Below are positions 42,775 to 51,593 of a stretch of 64,000 bases of DNA, piece after piece (the stretch's first letter is position 1; each line of letters opens with the position of its first letter). The notes under the pieces were generated by a model, which was not told the DNA's origin, ran no database searches, and saw only the letters and a list, made by a program, of their open reading frames with translations. Source of the stretch: an uncultured Psychrobacter sp. (lineage in GTDB: Bacteria; Pseudomonadota; Gammaproteobacteria; Pseudomonadales; Moraxellaceae); the NCBI GenBank assembly GCA_947501045.1, contig CANMUI010000001.1, positions 248,001-312,000 of the forward strand, written 5' to 3'. Both the position numbers and the translations under genes were made by a program.

Positions 42775-44445
42775 TTATATAGTTTCTAATATAGTAAGTA
42801 AATTACTCACTTTGTCGAGGCTTTCTTGGTACTCGTCGCTGCACTTTGATGCTATAGTAATACCGCCGCCCGCCCACAAGCTTACTTTAGTAGTCTTGCT
42901 CGACTCGTCTACTAGATGCTGGGCTTGTAAGGTTCTGATCAACACATTCCATTGCCCACTACCATCAAAGTTCATATAACCCATGGTACCGCAGTACGCG
43001 CCGCGCGGTGCCACTTCTAACTCTGAGATAATCTCAACTGCTCGTTTTTTCGGCGTACCAGTAATTGAGCCGGCAGGTAGACTACCAAATAATACCGCTA
43101 GCGGATGGGCATCTTTTGCCAACTCAGCGGTGATCGTGCTGACCATATGATGGACATTACTAAAGCTCTCAATACTGAATAAGTGCGGTACTTTCACGCT
43201 ACCAGTTTTGGCATATCTACCTAAGTCGTTACGCAGCAGATCCACGATCATGACATTTTCAGCGCGGTCTTTATTACTAGTCGCAAGCTCTTGCTCTAAG
43301 ATTAAATCTTGCTCAGTGCTGTTACCTCTGGGACGTGTACCCTTAATCGGCTTAGTACGGATATGATGCTTACCAGTTCCACTGTCTCTTACAAAAGTAA
43401 AAAACAGCTCAGGCGAGCAGCTTAACAACTCAAAACTAGAGTGTTCACCGTATTTGCTAAAAGTACTATTTTTATCAAAGCTGCCACCTAGAGCTTGAAT
43501 GTTCATGTAGCCGGCAAAAGGCGCTTGTGTGCTGTACTGTAGAGCAGGTAGGTAATCTATAAGTGCGGCTACCGCTTCATGGTCTTTTTTATAAGTAAAC
43601 TGGTTTTGCCAAGCTTGGGTTAGATTGATTTGGTAGCAGTCGCCTTGTTGTAGATAGTGTTGAGTTTTCTCAAACGCACATTGGTAGTCCTCTTTATGCC
43701 AGCGTGCTCTTAAAGTTAAAGGCGCAAGCGTAGCTGTAGGCTTGTCTTTACCAGATAGCTGAGCATCTAGCTTATTTAAATAAGAGATCAGTAGGTTTAA
43801 GGTTCTCTCGTTGGGCTCATTGTCGCCAGTTTGCTTGGTTTTGATGACATTTAACGACCAACTGGATAGTTCAGTATCCGTATCAATCGCAGTTAGATAG
43901 ATATCATAGTGTCCCAATACTGCACAGGGCTGCGCAGCCAGTTTTATATTGGCCGCTGGACTTAGCTCACAAGCGGCCATATCATAACTAATAAAACCCA
44001 TTAGGCCATGATGGTAACTTGAGTAGTCGTTTTTTTTATTTGTTGGTTTTGCAGTACTATGATCATTTTCATAAGCTTGACTATAATTAATAAGCTCATC
44101 TTGCCATTCCATATAGCTCATATTAGTAGTCATTATCACATTGCCATTATTACGAAGATTTTTTACCACTTTGTAATAAGGTAGTGGCTTGTCAGACTCC
44201 CTGTTATTAGTAGGATAAACAGACCAGCCTACTTTAGGCAGCAATCCAATTACAGGTCTACCATCATTGTTAAGCCAAACCAATTGCCAGTTAGCGGTAG
44301 CGTCTTGCGCCAGCAAATACTGCTGCAATTTTGGTAACAGTTCAGCTGCCGATAAACCACCAAAAAGCCAGCTAATTTGATCAGCTGGCTTTTGAGAGGA
44401 GGAATTTCGCTGAGATGTATCTGGTAAAGCCTTTGGTACGAGCAT
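42775..44445 (-). CDS. pabB: Aminodeoxychorismate synthase component I
   Basis: PabB adds ammonia to chorismate, leading to p-aminobenzoate and folate. In the C-terminal chorismate-binding domain I see TKPIKGTRPRG, ENVMIVDLLRNDLGR, ITGTPKKRAVEII and the end IASKCSDEYQESLDKV. The lysine in PIKGT is the covalent catalytic residue of aminodeoxychorismate synthase; anthranilate synthases have PIAGT, so PabB is preferred over TrpE. At 556 residues it is about 100 longer than E. coli PabB, mainly in the N-terminal half. It starts 3 bases after the fabB stop. Confidence 0.9.
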   Translation of the reverse strand: MLVPKALPDTSQRNSSSQKPADQISWLFGGLSAAELLPKLQQYLLAQDATANWQLVWLNNDGRPVIGLLPKVGWSVYPTNNRESDKPLPYYKVVKNLRNNGNVIMTTNMSYMEWQDELINYSQAYENDHSTAKPTNKKNDYSSYHHGLMGFISYDMAACELSPAANIKLAAQPCAVLGHYDIYLTAIDTDTELSSWSLNVIKTKQTGDNEPNERTLNLLISYLNKLDAQLSGKDKPTATLAPLTLRARWHKEDYQCAFEKTQHYLQQGDCYQINLTQAWQNQFTYKKDHEAVAALIDYLPALQYSTQAPFAGYMNIQALGGSFDKNSTFSKYGEHSSFELLSCSPELFFTFVRDSGTGKHHIRTKPIKGTRPRGNSTEQDLILEQELATSNKDRAENVMIVDLLRNDLGRYAKTGSVKVPHLFSIESFSNVHHMVSTITAELAKDAHPLAVLFGSLPAGSITGTPKKRAVEIISELEVAPRGAYCGTMGYMNFDGSGQWNVLIRTLQAQHLVDESSKTTKVSLWAGGGITIASKCSDEYQESLDKVSNLLTILETI

Positions 44446-44448
44446 AAT

Positions 44449-45705
44449 TTAAGCGTCAAACTTTTTGATAATTAAGGTTGCATTAGTACCGCCAAAACCA
44501 AAGCTGTTGGTCATTAGGGTTTTAAGAGCAGCGTCTCGTCGCTCCGTGACGATATCAAAATCTGCTGCTGCTTCATCTAGCTGCTCAATATTGATACTAG
44601 GAGCGATAAAGCCTTCTTGGAGCATAAGCAGGCAGTAGATCAGCTCTTGAGCACCGACTGCGCCTAAACTGTGTCCCGTCATAGATTTGGTTGAGCTAAT
44701 AGGAGGTATAGACGCTTGAGAGTCAGAAGCAGCATCGTCGTCGGAGGCGAACACTTTAGCAATGGCTTTAAGCTCAGTAATATCACCTAACGGCGTGCTA
44801 GTACCATGACTGTTGATATAGTCAACGCTTTGCAGACCGGCTTGATCTAGTGCTTGCTGCATACAGCGCACTGCGCCTTCACCGCTTGGCGCGACCATCT
44901 CAGCGCCATCAGAGCTAGCACCGTAACCGACGATCTCAGCTAAAATATTAGCGCCGCGCTCCTGCGCGTGTTCTAAGCTTTCAACCACTACCATAGCCCC
45001 GCCTGCGGCAATAACAAAACCGTCACGATCTTTATCATATGCCCGCGAAGACTGCTTAGGACTGTCATTGTACTGAGTACTCATAGCGCCCATAGCATCA
45101 AACATACAAGACTGCGTCCAGTGCTCAGCTTCACCACCACCAGCAATGATAACGTCAGCTTTGCCTAATTGAATTAGCTCAGCGGCGTGCCCGATACAAT
45201 GAGTTGAGGTGGCACACGCTGAAGAGACAGAGTAGGAGATACCATGAATCTTAAGACCAGTTGCTAGTGCTGCTGATACCGAACTACTCATAGTCTTTGG
45301 CACTGCCATAGCGCCGACCCCGCGCAGACCTTTTTCGCGCATAGCATCTGTAGCTGCAACCACACTCTCAGTTGATGCGCCCCCTGAGCCTGCAACGACC
45401 CCCACCCGTGGATTTTTACTGATAGTATCAAGTGATAGTCCAGATTGCTCAATAGCTGCTAAAGCGCTAACATAAGCGTAGAGACTAGCGTCACTAAAAA
45501 AGCGCTTAAGCTTACGATCGATGCCAGAAGTGTCCAATTCTGACTTGTCGATACTACCGCTTACCTGCGACTTAAACCCATGCTCTGCGTAACTTTCATT
45601 AAAGATGATACCAGACTGTCCTTGTTTAAGAGCAGCAGTGACAGTGGCTAAATCATGTCCGATACAAGAGACAATCCCTGCTCCAGTGATAACAACTCGG
45701 CGCAT
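44449..45705 (-). CDS. fabB: 3-oxoacyl-ACP synthase I
   Basis: FabB elongates acyl-ACP and is needed for unsaturated fatty acids. The catalytic triad is intact: Cys164 in SSACATSTHCIG, one His in NSHGTSTPLGD, the other in STKSMTGHSLGAVG. The overall sequence follows E. coli FabB rather than FabF, for example RFMSDASIYA-like RFFSDASLYAYVSAL and AEHWTQSCMFDAMGAMS. A small acidic insertion (SDDDAASDSQAS) lies before the second His. AAGGA sits before the ATG. In Pseudomonas fabB pairs with fabA; here the partner downstream is pabB. Confidence 0.94.
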   Translation of the reverse strand: MRRVVITGAGIVSCIGHDLATVTAALKQGQSGIIFNESYAEHGFKSQVSGSIDKSELDTSGIDRKLKRFFSDASLYAYVSALAAIEQSGLSLDTISKNPRVGVVAGSGGASTESVVAATDAMREKGLRGVGAMAVPKTMSSSVSAALATGLKIHGISYSVSSACATSTHCIGHAAELIQLGKADVIIAGGGEAEHWTQSCMFDAMGAMSTQYNDSPKQSSRAYDKDRDGFVIAAGGAMVVVESLEHAQERGANILAEIVGYGASSDGAEMVAPSGEGAVRCMQQALDQAGLQSVDYINSHGTSTPLGDITELKAIAKVFASDDDAASDSQASIPPISSTKSMTGHSLGAVGAQELIYCLLMLQEGFIAPSINIEQLDEAAADFDIVTERRDAALKTLMTNSFGFGGTNATLIIKKFDA

Positions 45706-46157
45706 ACTTCATTCCTTATGTTAAAATGTTGTGTTGTACGCTTTTTAAATACTTACTTGTCTAAAGTCCAACTTATCTAAAAAATACTTTGTTATAAATG
45801 ATAGTCATTAAACTGATTTAGTTTTGACTGACTAGCAATTGTTAGCTCAGTGTACAATCATACTCTAGTTGTCACTATGATAGCGTATCGGAGGGTCAAA
45901 ATCTCGGTTCAAGTGCAAAATAACGGTAAAAATTACTAACACTCACAGGTATTCTTGTGAAAATTTTCAAAAACCTTTAACAAATGTATTATAGGACATT
46001 ATAATAATTCCAGTTATAGTAATCACTACTTTTATAGCGTGTAAGCCTTACGCAGCAATTAACTCTAAAATGTCGATCTCTATAGCAGAATAAAGCTGAA
46101 AGCGATTTAAATTTGGCTTTAATCATCACACTCAACTATTATGCAAAGGATATAACT
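45706..46157. other. Divergent spacer between fabB and the EcsC gene
   Basis: No gene is visible. An imperfect inverted repeat, AGTGTACAA (45849-45857) and TTGTCACT (45869-45876), lies about 150 bases upstream of fabB. It vaguely recalls FabR/DesT-type operators, but the spacing does not fit and I do not call it. The region is AT-rich and has the promoters of both genes. Confidence 0.5.
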
Positions 46158-47384
46158 ATGTCAAAGCGTAGCACTCTTTCTCAAGGTATAAATACTATTG
46201 GTCATTTTACGCGCAACAATCTTGAGCGTATGGGCGCAATGATTGATAATGTAAACGCTAAGACTGGTAAACCGCGTCAGTATAAAGCGGTGAACTTAGG
46301 TGATGATGATTATCAGCAAGATTTGTTTCGTGAGCAAACTCTAAAAACTACTCAGCAGCTTATAGGGGCACGTTTTGCTACCTACGGCAAATATGCCAAA
46401 AAAGTAGTACCAAACAGTCTATTTCAGTCCACTATCGACGGTGCTTTTTCTCAAGTTGCCAAACTTGCGGCCAATTGGAGCCAAGTCGATTTGCCTGATG
46501 AGCACCGTTTTGCCGATATATCTACCTTAGATGATGAAGAGCGTTATGCGCTAGCTACTGATATTGCCAATCAGAATCGCGCTCTGGCAACTTTAGGCGG
46601 GCTTACTGGACTTGCAGGTTTGCCAGGATTATTGGCTGATACTCTATGGTTATTATTAGTATCTTTGCGTACGGTATATCAACTCGCAGCGGTCTACGAT
46701 CAGCCATTAACAGGCAAGCAGGGCGTAAAAATGGCCTATGAGCTACTGGCGCACGCCGATTTAAGTAAGATGCAAGAAAAGCAAGCATTGCTAGCTGGTA
46801 TCGGTATGGGCAAAGGGCTACTCGACAATGCCCAAGACCGCGGCTTACATAGCGAGCTTAAAAACTTAGGCCTTAAAAATAAAAATGTGAATTATTATGC
46901 TGAGCAAGTGGATAGTATTGCCAGCCAAGTTGGCCTAGATTTAGATCAAATCAACTTAACTTGGATACGCCGCTTTCTGCCATTAACAGCTGTTGCTATC
47001 GGTATGAACTACAACAGTCGTTTGATTGACGAAGTTATCGGTGTCGCGCAAGCAACTTTTGCTCCAGAACCGAAGCTTGCTCAACACTCTATCACTGATG
47101 ATAGTAGTAGTGAGGCGCCAGTCAATAAAAAGTCTGTACAAGACGAGGACGATAATAATGATAACCGTACAGAAGACAAAAATACTGATAATGCTCAAGA
47201 TAATAAAGGTACGGGTAAAAAAGAGCAGGATAAAGCTGATCTTAGTGAAAATAAGACTGAACAAAAAGATGAAACGGCAAGTAGCCTAAAAACCAAAATG
47301 AACCCTGACACAGAAGAGTCAGTAGATGAGAACTATAAAGAGGCACAGGAGAGTATGACCAACGATAGTACTACCAAAAAGTAG
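46158..47384 (+). CDS. EcsC family protein with long acidic C-terminal tail
   Basis: The EcsC domain covers about residues 60-300, with LATDIANQNRALATLGGLTGLAGLPGLLADT and LLLVSLRTVYQLAAVYDQPL forming hydrophobic helices that may touch the membrane. The family is named after Bacillus EcsC and its role is unknown. The C-terminal 95 residues are very rich in Asp, Glu, Lys, Asn and Thr and look disordered. The start at 46158 (MSKRSTLSQ) has AAAGGA 8-13 bases upstream; the longer frame from 46113 does not. A terminator follows at 47509. Confidence 0.82.
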   Translation: MSKRSTLSQGINTIGHFTRNNLERMGAMIDNVNAKTGKPRQYKAVNLGDDDYQQDLFREQTLKTTQQLIGARFATYGKYAKKVVPNSLFQSTIDGAFSQVAKLAANWSQVDLPDEHRFADISTLDDEERYALATDIANQNRALATLGGLTGLAGLPGLLADTLWLLLVSLRTVYQLAAVYDQPLTGKQGVKMAYELLAHADLSKMQEKQALLAGIGMGKGLLDNAQDRGLHSELKNLGLKNKNVNYYAEQVDSIASQVGLDLDQINLTWIRRFLPLTAVAIGMNYNSRLIDEVIGVAQATFAPEPKLAQHSITDDSSSEAPVNKKSVQDEDDNNDNRTEDKNTDNAQDNKGTGKKEQDKADLSENKTEQKDETASSLKTKMNPDTEESVDENYKEAQESMTNDSTTKK

Positions 47385-47508
47385 AGCGATACTAAAGTAG
47401 CACTAAAGCAGCTTTTTAAATTACAGTTTATTATGGAGTGCTAGTAGATGCTTCATTGATAAAGGACTTAGTTTAGTAAAGAGCTGTTTTTACTCACTGT
47501 TTTTTGAT

Positions 47509-47549
47509 AAGGACTTAAACCTACAAGTATAAAGGTTTAAGTCCTTTTT
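47509..47549 (+). terminator. Terminator after the EcsC gene
   Basis: AAGGACTTAAACCT (47509-47522) pairs with AGGTTTAAGTCCTT (47533-47546), 14 bases with a 10-base loop, followed by TTTTT. Confidence 0.9.
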
Positions 47550-47716
47550 AATGGTTATTGTAAACTTGAAAAATAAATCATTAACACCATAAAGTTAAAG
47601 CAACAGAACATCTTCTTGGCTAAGCGTTAATTTAATGAGCTTCGATTTGTTTTAAAGTCCATCTGCAAATGATGCACATCTATTCATTGTTGTAAAGCAA
47701 AACTACTTATAAGTAG

Positions 47717-47745
47717 TTGAAATACCAGTAACAACTCTTTATAAT
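47717..47745 (+). promoter_or_regulatory. Sigma-70 promoter of the str operon
   Basis: TTGAAA (47717-47722) and TATAAT (47740-47745) are separated by exactly 17 bases. This is close to the consensus. Transcription should start near 47752. Confidence 0.85.
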
Positions 47746-47755
47746 ACATTGTCCT

Positions 47756-47817
47756 AAAAATGGGTACTGCCTGCTCTCATACTATATGAAAGAATAGGCG
47801 AATCGACCCATTTTTTT
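47756..47817 (+). promoter_or_regulatory. Terminator-like hairpin in the rpsL leader, possible attenuator
   Basis: AAAAATGGGT (47756-47765) pairs with ACCCATTTTT (47806-47815). Inside it GCCT pairs with AGGC. The descending arm continues into a seven-T run. It begins within a few bases of the predicted transcription start and lies wholly before rpsL, so it can only act on the str transcript itself. RNA polymerase must read through it to express the operon. Confidence 0.65.
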
Positions 47818-47847
47818 GTTTTATACCAAACGGGAGAAGGATGCCTT

Positions 47848-48222
47848 ATGGCAACAACTAACCAATTGATCCGTAAGGGTCGCAAAACGATTACGGAAAA
47901 GTCAAAAGTTCCTGCACTGCAAGCGTGCCCACAGCGCCGCGGCGTATGTACTCGTGTCTATACGACTACACCAAAAAAGCCAAACTCAGCAATGCGCAAG
48001 GTTTGCCGTGTACGTCTAACTTCAGGCTATGAAGTATCAAGCTATATCGGCGGTGAAGGTCATAACCTACAAGAGCATAGCGTAGTATTGATCCGCGGTG
48101 GTCGTGTAAAAGATCTACCGGGCGTACGTTATCATACGGTTCGCGGTGCACTTGACTGCGCTGGCGTAAAAGACCGTAAACAAGGTCGCTCTAAATACGG
48201 TGCGAAAAAGCCTAAGGTTTAA
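47848..48222 (+). CDS. rpsL: 30S ribosomal protein S12
   Basis: The 124-residue protein has QRRGVCTRVYTTTPKKPNSAMRK and GGRVKDLPGVRYHTVRGALD, the two conserved loops that reach the decoding site. Both lysines whose mutation gives streptomycin resistance are the sensitive type. GGGAGAAGG precedes the ATG. It is the first gene of the str cluster rpsL-rpsG-fusA-tuf. Confidence 0.98.
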   Translation: MATTNQLIRKGRKTITEKSKVPALQACPQRRGVCTRVYTTTPKKPNSAMRKVCRVRLTSGYEVSSYIGGEGHNLQEHSVVLIRGGRVKDLPGVRYHTVRGALDCAGVKDRKQGRSKYGAKKPKV

Positions 48223-48278
48223 AATCTGATTTTATTAATCAGGTTCTATTAACCAAGCTTATTTGTATCATCTATCAA

Positions 48279-48336
48279 CTGTGCATGGGTTTGGTATCGA
48301 AAGCATTATCAGCGCTATCGATATACCACTATGCAG
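48279..48336 (+). promoter_or_regulatory. Structured region in the rpsL-rpsG spacer, candidate S7 binding site
   Basis: GGTATCGA (48293-48300) can pair with TCGATATACC (about 48318-48327, with a two-base bulge), and GCAT outside it with ATGC. In E. coli S7 binds the rpsL-rpsG spacer to repress the operon. That the same holds here is inference. Confidence 0.35.
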
Positions 48337-48428
48337 TAAGGCTGACTGACAACTCGATATAATCTCATATTTAAAGAGTGGTTCGAGATTGTGAATGTTA
48401 GACACTCCTGAAGACAAGGAAATTTATT

Positions 48429-48902
48429 ATGCCAAGACGTCGCGTCGTTGCTACCCGTGAGATCCTACCGGATCCTAAGTTTGGTAGCCAAACTATTGCT
48501 AAATTCATCAATCATGTTATGAGTGATGGTAAAAAATCTACTGCTGAGCGTATCGTTTACGGTGCTCTTGATACAGTAGCGCAGAAACGTAATATCGAAG
48601 ATCCAGTATCTTTCTTTGAAGACGTATTAGAGAATGTACGCCCAATGGTTGAAGTGAAAGCTCGCCGTGTTGGTGGTGCCACCTATCAAGTACCCATGGA
48701 AGTACGCCCCTCCCGTCGTACTGCTTTGGCTATGCGTTGGTTAGCTGAAGCTGCTGCAAAGCGTTCTGAAAAATCAATGGCTCTGCGTCTTGCAGGCGAG
48801 TTAGGTGATGCTTCTGAAGGTAAGGGTAATGCTATGAAAAAGCGTGACGAAGTTCACCGCATGGCTGATGCCAACAAAGCGTTCTCACATTATCGCTTCT
48901 AA
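48429..48902 (+). CDS. rpsG: 30S ribosomal protein S7
   Basis: The 157-residue protein has MPRRRVVATREILPDPKFGS, EVKARRVGGATYQVP, RRTALAMRWL and the closing DEVHRMADANKAFSHYRF, all family-typical. S7 starts assembly of the 30S head and in E. coli represses the str operon. A weak hairpin (48916-48951) follows the stop. Confidence 0.98.
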   Translation: MPRRRVVATREILPDPKFGSQTIAKFINHVMSDGKKSTAERIVYGALDTVAQKRNIEDPVSFFEDVLENVRPMVEVKARRVGGATYQVPMEVRPSRRTALAMRWLAEAAAKRSEKSMALRLAGELGDASEGKGNAMKKRDEVHRMADANKAFSHYRF

Positions 48903-49216
48903 GCTGATTTATAAGCGCATTTGATTAAGTTCTGTTAAGCAGTCAAATGCGTTGATCTATTTTTTATATTGATTACCGTCATCATGTCTTTAGCTATTAG
49001 AATTGAAGTGATTCGATAGTTGATATGGCGGTATCTATCTATACTCTAATGATTTTGTCCCAAATTCGATGCCACTATATTCTTAGTCATTACTCTTTAT
49101 TGTCCCTATTAGCGTCACTGATTAGTAACAGGTTAAAGCTTATTGCATTAACCAAGGATATGTAAGGTAGAGACACAATACATTAATTTATACACGAATT
49201 TCCCTAGGAAAACACT
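48903..49216. other. Spacer between rpsG and fusA
   Basis: CGCATTTGA (48916-48924) pairs with TCAAATGCG (48943-48951), with a T-run 10 bases later. TTGATA-N16-TACTCT (about 49020-49047) is a possible fusA promoter. No gene is present. Confidence 0.45.
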
Positions 49217-51343
49217 ATGGCTCGTAAAACTCCCCTAAAACGCTATCGCAATATCGGTATCTCAGCACACATTGATGCTGGTAAGACCACCACTACAGAG
49301 CGTGTCTTATTCTATACTGGTGTTAGTCATAAACTTGGCGAAGTTCATGATGGCGCCGCTACCATGGATTGGATGGAGCAAGAACAAGAGCGTGGTATTA
49401 CTATTACCTCAGCAGCAACTACTTGTTTTTGGTCAGGTATGGCTAAGCAGTTTGATGAACATCGCATCAATATTATTGACACCCCAGGTCACGTTGATTT
49501 CACCATTGAAGTTGAACGTTCTATGCGTGTTCTTGATGGCGCGTGTATGGTTTACTGTGCGGTAGGCGGTGTACAACCACAGTCTGAGACTGTCTGGCGT
49601 CAGGCTAATAAATATAAAGTACCACGTTTAGCATTTGTCAATAAAATGGACCGTGTTGGTGCAGACTTCTATCGCGTTATCGACCAAATTAAAACTCGTC
49701 TAGGTGGTAAGCCCGTTCCAATCGTTATCCCAATTGGTAAAGAAGATGACTTTGAAGGCGTTGTTGATCTAGTAACCATGAAAGCTTTATATTGGGACGA
49801 AGCGTCTCAGGGTATGGAGTTTGAAGAGCGTGAAATTCCAGCTGAATTACAGGATAAAGCAGCAGAATATCGTGAAATGTTAGTAGAAACAGCGGCTGAA
49901 GCCACCGAAGAGCTCATGAATGAGTATCTTGAAAATGGTGAATTGTCAGTAGAGCAAATTCATACTGCGCTTCGTCAACTAACTATCGACAACGAAATTA
50001 TTCCGCTACTTTGTGGTACTGCCTTTAAAAACAAAGGCGTACAAAAGATGCTAGATGCCGTTATCCAGTATTTGCCAGCTCCAATGGATGTACCAGCGAT
50101 TCGCGGTATTCTTGATGATAAAGATGAGTCTGAAGGCACTCGTGAAGCGTCTGATGAAGCGCCTTTCTCAGCACTAGCGTTTAAAATCATGAATGACAAG
50201 TTCGTGGGTAACTTAACCTTCGTTCGTGTTTATTCAGGTGTTATCAAACAGGGTAGCAGTGTTTATAACCCAGTTAAGATGAAGCGTGAGCGTGTAGGCC
50301 GCATCGTACAGATGATGGCAAACTCGCAAGAAGAGCTTGAAGAGATTCGTACCGGTGATATCGCCGCTTTAGTTGGTATGAAAGACGTTGGTACTGGTGA
50401 TACTTTATGCGATGAGAGCAACGTCATTACTCTTGAGCGTATGGAGTTCCCAGAACCAGTTATCAGCCTAGCTGTTGAGCCTAAGACTAAAGCTGACCAA
50501 GAAAAAATGTCAATTGCTTTGGGCCGTCTGGCTAAAGAAGATCCATCGTTCCGTGTGCATACTGATGAAGAGTCTGGTCAGACTATTATCAGTGGTATGG
50601 GTGAGCTGCATCTTGAGATTTTGGTTGATCGTATGAAGCGTGAGTTCAGCGTTGAGGCAAACATTGGTGCACCGCAGGTAGCTTACCGCGAAACCATTCG
50701 TGAGACTATTGAACAAGAAGGCAAATTCGTACGTCAGACTGGTGGCCGTGGTAAGTTCGGTCACGTTTGGTTACGTCTTGAGCCGCTTGATCCAGCGGGT
50801 GATGTTGAATACGAATTCGCTGAAGAAGTTGTCGGCGGTGTGGTACCAAAAGAATTCCACGGTGCTGTTGATAAAGGTATTCAAGAGCGCATGAAAAATG
50901 GCGTCCTTGCGGGTTACCCGGTCGTTGGCGTAAAAGCAACTTTATATGATGGTTCTTACCATGATGTTGACTCAGATGAGTTGTCATTTAAAATGGCAGG
51001 TTCTATTGCTTTTAGAAAAGGTTTCTTAGCAGCCAACCCTGCTCTTTTAGAGCCGGTCATGAAAGTTGAAGTAGAAACACCCGAAGACTACATGGGTGAT
51101 ATTATGGGTGATCTAAACCGTCGCCGCGGTATGGTGCAAGGTATGGAAGATTTGCCTGGTGGTACTAAGCAGATTCGTGCCGAAGTGCCATTAGCAGAGA
51201 TGTTTGGTTATGCCACGCAAATGCGCTCAATGTCTCAAGGCCGTGCCACCTACTCTATGGAATTTCAAAAGTACGCGGAGATTCCAAAATCAGTAGCTGC
51301 CGATATCATCTCTAAGTACAACTCTAAAGATGGCGACGAATAA
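49217..51343 (+). CDS. fusA: Elongation factor G
   Basis: EF-G is the translocase GTPase of protein synthesis. G1 is AHIDAGKTTTTERVL, G2 lies in EQERGITITSAATT, G3 is DTPGHVDF and G4 is NKMDRVGADF. Domains IV and V follow with GGRGKFGHVWLRLEP and PLAEMFGYATQMRSMSQGRATYSMEF. The length of 708 is normal for a canonical, not a specialised, EF-G. fusA lies in the usual order after rpsG. Confidence 0.98.
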   Translation: MARKTPLKRYRNIGISAHIDAGKTTTTERVLFYTGVSHKLGEVHDGAATMDWMEQEQERGITITSAATTCFWSGMAKQFDEHRINIIDTPGHVDFTIEVERSMRVLDGACMVYCAVGGVQPQSETVWRQANKYKVPRLAFVNKMDRVGADFYRVIDQIKTRLGGKPVPIVIPIGKEDDFEGVVDLVTMKALYWDEASQGMEFEEREIPAELQDKAAEYREMLVETAAEATEELMNEYLENGELSVEQIHTALRQLTIDNEIIPLLCGTAFKNKGVQKMLDAVIQYLPAPMDVPAIRGILDDKDESEGTREASDEAPFSALAFKIMNDKFVGNLTFVRVYSGVIKQGSSVYNPVKMKRERVGRIVQMMANSQEELEEIRTGDIAALVGMKDVGTGDTLCDESNVITLERMEFPEPVISLAVEPKTKADQEKMSIALGRLAKEDPSFRVHTDEESGQTIISGMGELHLEILVDRMKREFSVEANIGAPQVAYRETIRETIEQEGKFVRQTGGRGKFGHVWLRLEPLDPAGDVEYEFAEEVVGGVVPKEFHGAVDKGIQERMKNGVLAGYPVVGVKATLYDGSYHDVDSDELSFKMAGSIAFRKGFLAANPALLEPVMKVEVETPEDYMGDIMGDLNRRRGMVQGMEDLPGGTKQIRAEVPLAEMFGYATQMRSMSQGRATYSMEFQKYAEIPKSVAADIISKYNSKDGDE

Positions 51344-51362
51344 TTAACAGTCAGCTTATTAA

Positions 51363-51391
51363 GACAATGCAGAGTATACCTCTGTATTGTC
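51363..51391 (+). other. Hairpin between fusA and tuf
   Basis: GACAATGCAGAG (51363-51374) pairs with CTCTGTATTGTC (51380-51391) with one G-T pair. It is not followed by a clean T-run, so it may be an attenuator or an mRNA end-protecting stem rather than a full terminator. Confidence 0.6.
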
Positions 51392-51423
51392 AGCTTTGAT
51401 TTACTAATAATTGGTTAAAACAC

Positions 51424-51451
51424 TTGTTATTGGCTGTAATATTCTTATAAT
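51424..51451 (+). promoter_or_regulatory. Possible tuf promoter
   Basis: TTGTTA (51424-51429) and TATAAT (51446-51451) are 16 bases apart, about 140 bases before the tuf ATG. This could let tuf be made independently of fusA. Confidence 0.5.
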
Positions 51452-51593
51452 ATCTGCACATTGCATGTGTAACCCTTAATAATTATCTCAATGCGATTAA
51501 TATATACTTGATAAAGCGCTTTTTAGATATGGTAACAGCGTCTATAAGAGGTCTTTATTAAGTAATTAATCCCAAATAAAGAGGAAGAACCCC

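Larger units (their letters stand above)
47385..47847. other. Spacer ahead of the str ribosomal cluster
   Basis: It contains a strong terminator (47509-47549), the str promoter (47717-47745) and a terminator-like hairpin in the rpsL leader (47756-47817). No coding frame is convincing. Confidence 0.65.

Noticed and set aside
45849..45876. Possible FabR/DesT operator upstream of fabB
   Set aside because: The inverted repeat is imperfect, its arms are separated by 11 bases, and the layout does not fit the compact palindromes of those regulators.
46983..47289. Two frames of 87-93 codons, one on each strand, over the EcsC tail
   Set aside because: They arise from the low-complexity GAT/AAA/AAT-rich DNA of the tail and show no start signals.
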